A DNA stretch of 5,495 nucleotides from Deltaproteobacteria bacterium (GTDB taxonomy: Bacteria; Myxococcota_A; UBA9160; JAFDET01). This document shows, in pieces, positions 1-5,495 of this stretch. A model generated the notes under the pieces. That model searched no databases. It was given only the letters and a program-made list of their open reading frames with translations, and had not been told where the DNA came from. The position numbers were made by a program, and so were the translations under genes. Position 1 is the stretch's first letter. The number at the start of each line of letters is the position of its first letter. The stretch lies in the NCBI GenBank assembly GCA_019310195.1, contig JAFDET010000246.1:1-5495 (forward strand), in the 5' to 3' direction.

Positions 1-11
1 GGGGGTTCCGA

Positions 12-1217
12 ATGTCCACGCTCAAGCGCACACTGCACGGGGCGGTCACGGGGTTGACCGGCAGGCTCACGAAGCTGCTGCCCGACCGGGTCCCGGTGAC
101 CTTCGTGGGTCCCGAGGCGGCGGGCGAGCTGTGCGAGGCGATCGCGCAGACCGGCGTCGGCAAGGTGCTGCTGGTCACCGACGCGGTGCTGGTGGAGCTG
201 GGCCTGGTGAATCGCATCACCGCCGCCCTCGATGCCGCCGGGCTTTCGTACTCGATCTACGCCGGAGTGGAGCCGGACCCCACCACGGATCAGGTGGAGG
301 CGGGCCTGGCCCAGCTCACGCGCGAGGGCTGCGACGCGGTCCTGGGCTTGGGCGGCGGCTCGCCCATGGACGCGGCCAAGGTGATCGCCGCGGCCGCGGC
401 CAACGGCGGTGACGTGGGCAAGCTCGAGGGCATGTTCAAGGTGCGCCGCCCGCCGCTTCCGCTCTTCGCCATTCCCACTACGGCCGGCACCGGCTCCGAG
501 GGGACTGTGGTGGCGGTGGTTTCGGATCCGGAGAGCCACGCCAAGAAGTTCTTCGCCGACCCGAAGCTGCTGCCCAGCATGGCCGCCCTGGACCCGACGC
601 TGATGACGGGCCTTCCGCCCCACATCACGGCGGCTACGGGCATGGATGCGCTCACCCATGCCGTGGAGTCGATCATCGCTCGCACGGCCAAGCCCCAGAC
701 CGAGGCCTGGGCGAAGACGGCGGTGCGGTTGATCTTCGCAAACCTGCCCACCGCGGTTGCGAACGGGGAGAGCCTGCCGGCCCGCAAGGCCATGGCGCTC
801 GCGTCGTTCTACGCCGGGCTGGCGTTCACCCGCACCAGCGTGGGCTACGTGCACGCCATTGCCCACACCTTCGGCGCGTTCTACGGGACGCCCCACGGCC
901 TGGCCAACGCCATCGCGCTGCCTCGGGTCCTGGAGTTCTCCCTGGAGTCGGCTGCGCCGCGCCTGGCCCAGCTCGCCGACCTGCTGGGACTGGAAGGCGC
1001 CGACGAGACGGCCAAGGCCCGCGCCTTCGTGGCCGCGGTGCGCGAGCTGATGGAAAAGGTCGGGATCCCGCCGACCCTCGACGCGCTGCGCGTGGAGGAC
1101 ATCCCCGGCATCGCACGCCAGGCGGTGGCGGAGGCCCACCTCAACTACCCGGTGCCCCGCTACATGAGCCAGACCGAGTGCGAGGGGCTGCTTCGCCAGA
1201 TGCTCGCGAGCGACTGA
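12..1217 (+). CDS. Iron-containing (group III) alcohol dehydrogenase
   Basis: A 401-residue protein of the iron-dependent alcohol dehydrogenase family, cytosolic enzymes that interconvert alcohols and aldehydes or ketones with NAD(P). The N-terminal half is a nucleotide-binding domain with the family signature GGGSPMDAAK at residues 114-123, followed by IPTTAGTGSE at 154-163, a segment of the cofactor site. The C-terminal helical half carries the metal site: Asp212 and His216 in GMDALTHAVES, then His281 and His295 in the stretch HAIAHTFGAFYGTPHG. These match the spacing of the four ligands in E. coli FucO, and His285 matches the conserved extra histidine there. Length is normal for the family (about 380-400). 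The ATG at 12 is preceded by a G-run at positions 1-5, a possible ribosome site; no promoter can be seen because the window starts here. The next gene follows after 24 nt, suggesting one transcript. The family is certain; the substrate cannot be read from sequence. Confidence 0.95.
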   Translation: MSTLKRTLHGAVTGLTGRLTKLLPDRVPVTFVGPEAAGELCEAIAQTGVGKVLLVTDAVLVELGLVNRITAALDAAGLSYSIYAGVEPDPTTDQVEAGLAQLTREGCDAVLGLGGGSPMDAAKVIAAAAANGGDVGKLEGMFKVRRPPLPLFAIPTTAGTGSEGTVVAVVSDPESHAKKFFADPKLLPSMAALDPTLMTGLPPHITAATGMDALTHAVESIIARTAKPQTEAWAKTAVRLIFANLPTAVANGESLPARKAMALASFYAGLAFTRTSVGYVHAIAHTFGAFYGTPHGLANAIALPRVLEFSLESAAPRLAQLADLLGLEGADETAKARAFVAAVRELMEKVGIPPTLDALRVEDIPGIARQAVAEAHLNYPVPRYMSQTECEGLLRQMLASD

Positions 1218-1232
1218 GCACCTGGACGCGTT

Positions 1233-1236
1233 GGAG
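1233..1236 (+). promoter_or_regulatory. Ribosome binding site deciding the GTG start of the radical-SAM gene
   Basis: GGAG lies 5 nt before the GTG at 1242. There is no ATG between the preceding stop codon and the conserved N-terminal motif, so this site supports the GTG start. Confidence 0.6.
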
Positions 1237-1241
1237 CGTCG

Positions 1242-2432
1242 GTGAGCGCAACGTCTCCTGCCCGGGCCCCCTTTCACGTGTTGGCGAAGCCGAGCGGCTC
1301 GCTGTGCAACCTGGCCTGCGAGTACTGCTTCTACCTGGGCAAGCGAGATCTCTTCCCGCAGGTCCCGGCGCCGCGCATGCGGGACGAGGTCCTCGAGGCC
1401 TTCACCCGCAGCTACATCGAGTGCCAGCCAGCCGGAACGCCGGAGGTCCAGTTCACCTGGCAGGGGGGCGAGCCCACGCTTGTGGGACTGCCGTTCTTCC
1501 GCCGCGTCGTGGAGCTCCAGCGCCGCTACGAGCGCCCCGGGATGCGGGTGACCAATGCGCTCCAGACCAACGGAGTCCTGCTCGACGACGACTGGGCGCG
1601 CTTCCTGCGCGATCACGACTTCCTGGTCGGCATCAGCCTCGACGGTCCAGAGGATCTGCACGATCGCTGGCGCCGGGGCGCCGACGGTCGCGGCAGCTTC
1701 CGGCGCGTGATGCGCGGGCTCGAGTCGCTGAAGCGGCGCGATGTCGCTTTCAACACCCTGGCGGTGGTTCACGCGGCCAATGGTTCCCAGCCCGAGCGCA
1801 TGTACGCGTTCTTCAAGGAGATCGGGTCCAGTTTCCTCCAATTCATCCCCCTGGTCGAGCGCGACGGAGTCGGCGTGTCGGCGCGCAGCATCGCGGGGCG
1901 GGCCTACGGTCGCTTCCTCTCGGCGATCTTCGACTGCTGGGTGGGTCAGGGCGACGTGGGCCGGGTGTTCGTGCGCGATTTCGAGTCCGCCCTGAGCCGC
2001 ATCGCCGGCGGGCCCGCCGCGGTCTGTGTGCACGCCGAGACCTGCGGACGGGCTGTGTGCGTGGAGCACGGCGGCGACGTCTTTCCCTGCGACCACTACG
2101 TCGAGCCCGGGCGGGAGCTCGGAAATGTGCTGCGCGAGTCGCTCGACGCCATGGTGGACGGAGCTTCGCAGGAGGCCTTCGGCGCGAGCAAGCGCGAGCG
2201 CCTGCCGGGCGCGTGCCGCAGCTGCCGGCACCTGCGCCTGTGCGCGGGCGGCTGCCCCAAGGACCGGGCGCCGGCCTCGGGCCGCAACACCCTGTGCGAG
2301 GGCTACGCCCTGTTCTTCGATCACGCGCTTCCCACGCTCCAGCGCATGGCCCGCGCCCGCGGCCCGGCGCGCAACGACCCCTGCCCCTGTGGGAGCGGGC
2401 GCAAGTACAAGCGCTGCTGTCTCGGCTGCTGA
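1242..2432 (+). CDS. Radical-SAM/SPASM protein, anaerobic sulfatase-maturase type, with C-terminal SEC-C motif
   Basis: A 396-residue radical-SAM enzyme most like anaerobic sulfatase-maturating enzymes, which oxidise a Cys or Ser of a sulfatase to formylglycine. The CX3CX2C motif binding the SAM [4Fe-4S] cluster is Cys22, Cys26, Cys29 (CNLACEYC), preceded by the family-typical AKPSGSL. QGGEPTL (74-80), LQTNG (107-111) and ISLDGP (131-136) are the usual radical-SAM core strands. The SPASM domain has eight cysteines (262, 268, 283, 325, 328, 334, 338, 352) whose spacing follows the two auxiliary clusters of Clostridium perfringens anSME as I recall it. Asp284 in FPCDHYV sits where the proposed catalytic Asp lies there. 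Residues 378-393 add a SEC-C zinc-binding motif (NDPCPCGSGRKYKRCC). No sulfatase is in the window, so the target may be encoded elsewhere or may be a different protein or peptide. The gene starts with GTG 24 nt after the dehydrogenase. The superfamily is certain; the sulfatase role is probable only. Confidence 0.9.
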   Translation: MSATSPARAPFHVLAKPSGSLCNLACEYCFYLGKRDLFPQVPAPRMRDEVLEAFTRSYIECQPAGTPEVQFTWQGGEPTLVGLPFFRRVVELQRRYERPGMRVTNALQTNGVLLDDDWARFLRDHDFLVGISLDGPEDLHDRWRRGADGRGSFRRVMRGLESLKRRDVAFNTLAVVHAANGSQPERMYAFFKEIGSSFLQFIPLVERDGVGVSARSIAGRAYGRFLSAIFDCWVGQGDVGRVFVRDFESALSRIAGGPAAVCVHAETCGRAVCVEHGGDVFPCDHYVEPGRELGNVLRESLDAMVDGASQEAFGASKRERLPGACRSCRHLRLCAGGCPKDRAPASGRNTLCEGYALFFDHALPTLQRMARARGPARNDPCPCGSGRKYKRCCLGC

Positions 2433-2453
2433 CTCGCCCAGCTCGCTCGGGGC

Positions 2454-2471
2454 GTATGACGCCGATCATAC
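2454..2471. repeat. 18-bp dyad (6-6-6 inverted repeat), possible operator
   Basis: GTATGA and TCATAC form a perfect 6-bp inverted repeat around a 6-nt spacer (CGCCGA). It lies in the 101-nt gap between the radical-SAM stop codon (2432) and the methyltransferase start. It is AT-richer than its surroundings and ends 62 nt before the chosen start codon, a position suited to a dimeric regulator's operator. It has no T-tract, so it does not look like an intrinsic terminator. Function is inferred from symmetry and position only; a perfect 6-bp dyad can arise by chance. The rest of this gap shows no convincing -35/-10 pair. Confidence 0.3.
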
Positions 2472-2520
2472 CGGCCGTGCCGTCGCGACAGGACGCTCTC
2501 GTTCTACCTGCAGCGCGAAT

Positions 2521-2524
2521 GGAG
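2521..2524 (+). promoter_or_regulatory. Ribosome binding site deciding the methyltransferase start
   Basis: GGAG lies 9 nt before the ATG at 2534. The in-frame ATG at 2519 overlaps this site and has no purine-rich site of its own, so 2534 is preferred. Confidence 0.55.
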
Positions 2525-2533
2525 AACCCGAAG

Positions 2534-3340
2534 ATGAAGACACTGGAGGGCGTTGGTCTGCGTGAGGTGACGGCGGTCTACGACGGCGCCGAGGGCGACC
2601 TCTGGGAGCTGTTCATGGGCCAGCAGATCCACATCGGAGGCCTGAAGTCGTCCATGGATCTGGCGCAGCGGGCCGGCATCGGGGCGGGGCAGAAGGGCGT
2701 GGACCTCTGCTGCTGCAACGGCGCCGGCATGCGCTTGCTGGTCCGCCTCCTCGACGTCGCCTCCATGACCGGTGTCGACGCCACCCGGACGGTCGTCGAG
2801 CGGGGAAAGGTGCGCTGCGAGGAAGAGGGCCTGGCCGATCGCATCCGCTTCGAGCTGCGCGACGTGTGCGACTCCGGGCTGCCCGCTGGAGAGGCCGACT
2901 TCGTGTGGGCCGAGGACGCCTGGTGTTACGTGGAGGACAAGCCGAAGCTCATCGCCGAGGCGGCCCGGATCGTCAAGCCGGGCGGCACCATCGCCTTCAC
3001 CGACTGGATCGAGGGCCCCGCCGGCCTGAGCGACGCCGAGGCGGCGCGCTTCCTCGCATTCATGAAGTTCCACACGTTGAGCAGCATTCCCGACTATCGC
3101 GACATGCTCGAGAAGAGTGGCTGCACGGTTGCGGAGGCGGAGGACACGGGGCGCTTCGCCCCCTACGTCGACCTCTACCTGCAGATGGTCGACATGCAGC
3201 TCACCTACGACGCGCTGAAGATCGTCGGCTTCGACCAGGAGGCCATGGGGGCCATCGCCGGCGAGTTCGGCTTCCTCCAGGAGCTGGCCCACGCAGGCAA
3301 GGTGGCCCAGGGCCGCTTCGTGGCCAGGAAGAACCCCTAG
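2534..3340 (+). CDS. Class I SAM-dependent methyltransferase with Cys-Cys-Cys in the SAM loop
   Basis: A 268-residue Rossmann-fold methyltransferase, probably a cytosolic small-molecule enzyme. Motif I, the SAM-binding loop, is VDLCCCNGAG at residues 56-65: Asp57 and the glycines fit the usual pattern, but three cysteines (59-61) sit where most members have small or acidic residues. GVDAT (80-84) gives the acidic residue at the end of strand 2 that binds the SAM ribose. RDVCDSGL (109-116) and the Asp-Ala-Trp at 128-130 follow. VKPGGTIAFTDW (147-158) is the strand 5 region. The N-terminal segment with GQQIHIGG (29-36) and the overall layout recall sarcosine/dimethylglycine N-methyltransferases, a distant likeness that does not fix the substrate. 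An upstream in-frame ATG at 2519 would add five residues, but 2534 has the better ribosome site. The gene follows the radical-SAM gene after 101 nt. Its stop codon lies 6 nt from the stop of the opposing exporter gene. Confidence 0.88.
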   Translation: MKTLEGVGLREVTAVYDGAEGDLWELFMGQQIHIGGLKSSMDLAQRAGIGAGQKGVDLCCCNGAGMRLLVRLLDVASMTGVDATRTVVERGKVRCEEEGLADRIRFELRDVCDSGLPAGEADFVWAEDAWCYVEDKPKLIAEAARIVKPGGTIAFTDWIEGPAGLSDAEAARFLAFMKFHTLSSIPDYRDMLEKSGCTVAEAEDTGRFAPYVDLYLQMVDMQLTYDALKIVGFDQEAMGAIAGEFGFLQELAHAGKVAQGRFVARKNP

Positions 3341-3351
3341 TCCGGGCTAGG
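3336..3351. repeat. Short inverted repeat spanning the convergent stop codons
   Basis: CCTAG (3336-3340) and CTAGG (3347-3351) pair across TCCGGG. Each arm contains the TAG stop codon of one of the two converging genes. The 5-bp stem is short and has no T-run, so it is at best a weak bidirectional transcription end point, and it may be chance. Confidence 0.25.
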
Positions 3352-4246
3352 CGCCGGGTCCGATCTGGATCTCCACGCCGATGGCGCCCAGCACCAGCAG
3401 CGCGCCGGCGATCTCGCGTGCGCCCAGGGGCTCGTTCGCCAACAGCGTGGCGGATGCGATGCCGACGACGATCTCGAACATCAGCAGGATCGCGAAGCGG
3501 CCCGGCTCGAGCCGGGCCGCGGCGAAGACGGTGAGCCACACCACCGGCAGCATCCAGAGCAGGGAAAAGGCGAGCAGCCAGGGCAGGGCATCCGCCGCGC
3601 CGGGCGAACCTGTCGCCCCGGCGCTCTCCGCCCCGGGAAGCGACGCCACCAGGAAGTAGACCGGGGCCAGGAACAGGAACTGCGCGACGACGCGCTCGAA
3701 GCTCGTGGGCGATGCATTCCGGTTGGCTGCGACCAGGGCGATGGCCCACGCGATTCCACCGGCGAGGCCCATTCCGTCCGCCAGGGAGACGCCGGACCCG
3801 GACCCGCCGCCTCCTGCGAAGATTACCAGCATGCCGGCAAGCCCCAGGGCGATGGTTGCCAGCCGGCGGTGGGTGATGGGCTGTTGCAGCGCGATGCGGG
3901 CCAGCACGATGCTCCAGACCGGCGTCAGGTAGAAGAGCAGGACCACCCGCGCGACCTGGCCGCGGGCCACGCCTTCCGCATACAGGGCGATTCCCAGCGC
4001 GAGCCAGAAACCGGCCGCGGTGCAGGAGCGCAGCCCCCCGGGTGTGCGCTGCCAGCCGGCCAGGGCGGCGGGAAGCAGGACCAGCAGCGGCAGCAAGAAA
4101 CCCAGGCTCGTGGCCCAGGCGCCGTTGTCGCTGGCCCCGTGCAGCCCGCGCACGGGCACCCAGAGCGTCCCCCAGAGGAGCGTGGAGAGCAGGATGGCCA
4201 GCTCGGGGAGAGGCCGGGCAGTGGCGTGTGAGGTGCGCTCCGCCAT
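3347..4246 (-). CDS. EamA/DMT-family inner-membrane transporter
   Basis: A 299-residue membrane protein of the drug/metabolite transporter superfamily (EamA type), normally exporters of amino acids, metabolites or drugs. About ten hydrophobic segments can be read, roughly at residues 15-34, 44-64, 74-91, 97-117, 127-145, 157-174, 185-202, 219-241, 248-269 and 274-295, in the usual two five-helix repeats. Each repeat ends in the typical pattern: LQQPITHRRLATIALGLAG (120-138) in the first, and NEPLGAREIAGALLVLGAIG (271-290) in the second. The acidic residue common before the proline of the first repeat is Gln here. The loop near 203-219 (PGAESAGATGSPG) is low-complexity and longer than usual. 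The ATG at 4246 has a weak AGGG upstream. The gene follows the LLM oxidoreductase by 43 nt on the same strand, suggesting co-transcription. Substrate unknown. Confidence 0.9.
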   Translation of the reverse strand: MAERTSHATARPLPELAILLSTLLWGTLWVPVRGLHGASDNGAWATSLGFLLPLLVLLPAALAGWQRTPGGLRSCTAAGFWLALGIALYAEGVARGQVARVVLLFYLTPVWSIVLARIALQQPITHRRLATIALGLAGMLVIFAGGGGSGSGVSLADGMGLAGGIAWAIALVAANRNASPTSFERVVAQFLFLAPVYFLVASLPGAESAGATGSPGAADALPWLLAFSLLWMLPVVWLTVFAAARLEPGRFAILLMFEIVVGIASATLLANEPLGAREIAGALLVLGAIGVEIQIGPGA

Positions 4247-4289
4247 GGGCGGACCCTAGCGCCCGTCCGGGGCTACGCTGGAGGCGGCC

Positions 4290-5174
4290 TCAGCTCCCGT
4301 AGAAGGTCTGGGCGATCATGCCCGCGTAGAAGAGCGCCTTCTCCGGCGGGAGCGCATAGGCGGGCGGTACGATGCAGAGCGAGTCGGCCAGGCCGTCCAG
4401 CTTCGCGATGCGCTCGCGCACCTTCTCGGGCTCTCCCAGGGTGACGAAGGTGCGCACCATCTCGTCGGGCACCAGGTGGGCCACGCTCCGGTAGTCGCCG
4501 CGCCCCACACCTGCCTGCAGCTTGCGGGCTACGTCGAGGTAGCCGTGGGCCTCGAAGAACGACTCGTACTGCTTCACGCCGCCGTAGAACGCGATCGTGG
4601 GGCGCGAGTCCTCGATGGCTTCGGCCTCGTCGGGGTTGGGTGCGGCCCAGGGCCAGATGTTGACCTCGATGGAGTCCCGGCTGCGTCCGGCCTTGCTCAG
4701 GGCCGCGTCCAGCTCCGGCGCCATCTGTTCGAGCGCCCACTCGATGGACCACATGGGATGACCGATCAGCCCATCTCCGATCCGGGCCGCCATGCGCACC
4801 ATGGGGGCACGCAGGGCGGCGATCCAGATCGGGATCTCCTCGCGCAGCGGCGGCTCCGTGGGGGAAAGCTCCTTGAAGTCGGCGTGGTAGTACTCGCCCT
4901 CGAAGGGTTCGAGTCCCTTGTGGGCGCCGCGGACGATGTGGCGCACCGCGTCCACGGTCTCGCGCAGGTGGGCGAGAGGCTTGTGCTCCTGCGCGCGGCG
5001 GCGATGGCGATTCCCGAGGCCAGCTGCAGCCGCTCGGTCACGCCGGCGGCGACGGCCAGGGGCAGGAAGGGCGGGCCGTAGACCTGGGGCGCGAAGCATC
5101 CGTGGATGCCCTGGGCCTCGGCCTGCTTCGCGATCGCTCCAGTGGCGGGGGCTCGAGGTTTCGCGGTGGGCCAT
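4290..5174 (-). pseudogene. LLM-class flavin/F420-dependent oxidoreductase, frameshifted and internally deleted
   Basis: This is a broken luciferase-like monooxygenase (LLM) family gene, normally about 330 residues forming a TIM barrel that uses FMN or F420. It starts at ATG 5174 behind a strong ribosome site. From about 5146 the family-like reading moves to another frame, encoding AIAKQAEAQG, APQVYGPPFLPLAVAAG and ERLQLASGIAIA (to about 5000). Between 5000 and 4980 it returns to the first frame with KPLAHLRETVDAVR and stays intact to the TGA at 4290, including EEIPIWIAALRAPM, GDGLIGHPMW and GEPEKVRERIAKLDGLAD. At the second switch some 40 residues expected in the family (the strand and helix after the GIAIA strand, including the Gly-rich GLGSQV-like segment) are absent. 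As read it cannot make a working enzyme. Real decay and sequence error are both possible. Downstream, after 43 nt, lies the exporter gene. The family call is firm; the cofactor is undetermined. Confidence 0.8.
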
Positions 5175-5181
5175 GGCAGCG

Positions 5182-5187
5182 CTCCTT
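5182..5187 (-). promoter_or_regulatory. Strong ribosome binding site of the LLM gene
   Basis: AAGGAG on the minus strand lies 7 nt before the ATG at 5174. It shows the true start of the LLM gene, even though the open frame there extends further upstream and the reading frame later shifts. Confidence 0.7.
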
Positions 5188-5221
5188 GGAGTGTGTTCGA
5201 GGCAACGAGCTCGCAGCCGGT

Positions 5222-5495
5222 TCACCCGTCCGCTCGCCCAGGATCCAGTTCGCGGCGCAGAGGCCCGTGATGAAGGAGTCCTCGAGTCCGCAGACGTTGC
5301 CGTCACCGATCGGGTAGAGGTTCTCACCTTGCTCGCATTCGAGCAAGGCGTCTCCCTCCAGGTTGAGGCCGGGATCCCAGGGGTGGCGGCTGCCCATGAC
5401 GCCGGTCAACTCCTCCGATCAGGAGTGCGTCGGGTAGCGGTCCAGCTCTTCTCGAAGGGCATCCCAGCGCGCTGCGAGCGCCTGCTCGGACATGG
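5222..5495 (-). pseudogene. C-terminal part of an FAD-dependent oxidoreductase, interrupted by an in-frame TGA; cut by window edge
   Basis: On the minus strand from the window edge, one frame reads SEQALAARWDALREELDRYP, meets TGA at 5421-5419, then continues in the same frame through SRHPWDPGLNLEGDALLE and ENLYPIGDGNVCGLEDSFIT to AANWILGER. The second part matches the end of FAD-dependent oxidoreductases of the amine-oxidase/phytoene-desaturase type, where a NLYPIGD-like strand (5296-5322) contacts the FAD and the following helix closes the domain. The part before the TGA looks like the helical segment that normally precedes it. In frame there is no stop until 5038, deep in the LLM gene. A one-base shift near the end would stop at 5224-5222, a more natural end, so a second lesion is likely. 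I therefore call it broken. Alternatives are a selenocysteine codon, a sequencing error, or a small separate gene starting at TTG 5409 or ATG 5397 behind GGAGGAG (5416-5410). Confidence 0.55.
5409..5426. repeat. Inverted repeat around the in-frame TGA
   Basis: ACTCC (5409-5413) and GGAGT (5422-5426) pair across eight bases that include the TGA codon (minus strand 5421-5419). The stem is only 5 bp. It could be a small hairpin, a source of sequencing or replication error, or chance. Confidence 0.3.

Noticed and set aside
12..2432. A mycofactocin- or PQQ-type cluster, because an iron alcohol dehydrogenase and a SPASM radical-SAM enzyme are adjacent, with an LLM enzyme nearby.
   Set aside because: No small precursor peptide or peptide-binding partner gene is present, and the radical-SAM protein has the AKPSGS...CNLACEYC layout and auxiliary cysteine spacing of sulfatase maturases.
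2433..2533. A sigma-70 promoter or intrinsic terminator in the gap before the methyltransferase.
   Set aside because: No paired -35/-10 elements and no GC hairpin followed by a T-run could be recognised; only the dyad stands out.
2504..3292. A 262-codon open frame antisense to the methyltransferase.
   Set aside because: It mirrors the true gene codon by codon, has no recognisable motif and lacks a convincing ribosome site. It is a GC-driven shadow.
1178..3340. A 720-codon open frame that starts inside the dehydrogenase, runs through the whole radical-SAM gene in a different frame and joins the methyltransferase frame.
   Set aside because: Its first two thirds are Arg/Ala/Pro/Gly-rich with no family motif, as expected of an off-frame reading in high-GC DNA. 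The real radical-SAM protein occupies the other frame, and the methyltransferase has its own start with a ribosome site at 2521-2524.
5397..5426. A selenocysteine insertion site at the in-frame TGA.
   Set aside because: The stem seen is only 5 bp and encloses the TGA rather than following it. The neighbouring gene is also broken, so nonsense or sequence error is the simpler reading. Kept only as a check in the findings.
1..5495. tRNA or rRNA genes, CRISPR arrays, insertion sequences, attachment sites.
   Set aside because: No cloverleaf-like segment, regularly spaced repeat, transposase motif or terminal inverted repeat was found on reading either strand.

Overview
This is a high-GC bacterial segment (GC-rich third codon positions throughout). 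It holds two sets of genes that face each other and meet at about position 3343. The coding style and gene families (iron-type alcohol dehydrogenase, SPASM radical-SAM enzyme with a SEC-C tail, LLM flavin/F420 enzyme, EamA exporter) suggest a GC-rich environmental lineage such as Myxococcota, Desulfobacterota or Binatota. That placement is a guess. No rRNA, marker gene or mobile element is present to settle it.

Plus strand (12-3340): three intact genes. First is an iron-containing alcohol dehydrogenase with all four metal ligands. Second, 24 nt downstream, is a radical-SAM/SPASM protein of the anaerobic sulfatase-maturase (anSME) type, with the full cysteine set for three Fe-S clusters and an added SEC-C zinc-binding tail. 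Third, after a 101-nt gap containing an 18-bp dyad, is a class I SAM-dependent methyltransferase with an unusual Cys-Cys-Cys in its SAM-binding loop. The first two look co-transcribed. The third may have its own control.

Minus strand (5495 down to 3347): the C-terminal part of an FAD-dependent oxidoreductase interrupted by an in-frame TGA, then an LLM-class oxidoreductase gene broken by two frame changes and missing a central segment, then an intact ten-helix EamA/DMT-type exporter. The two damaged genes lie side by side within about 500 bases of the window's right edge. The pattern fits either real decay of a small oxidoreductase operon or poor sequence quality there.

How the genes work together: the left set has the make-up of a redox/modification pathway (alcohol-aldehyde oxidoreductase, radical-SAM protein modifier, methyltransferase). 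No sulfatase or recognisable precursor peptide is in view, so the radical-SAM substrate is unknown. I see no convincing evidence of a wholly new system. The points most worth checking are the orphan SEC-C-tailed maturase operon, the triple-cysteine methyltransferase and the broken right-hand genes.
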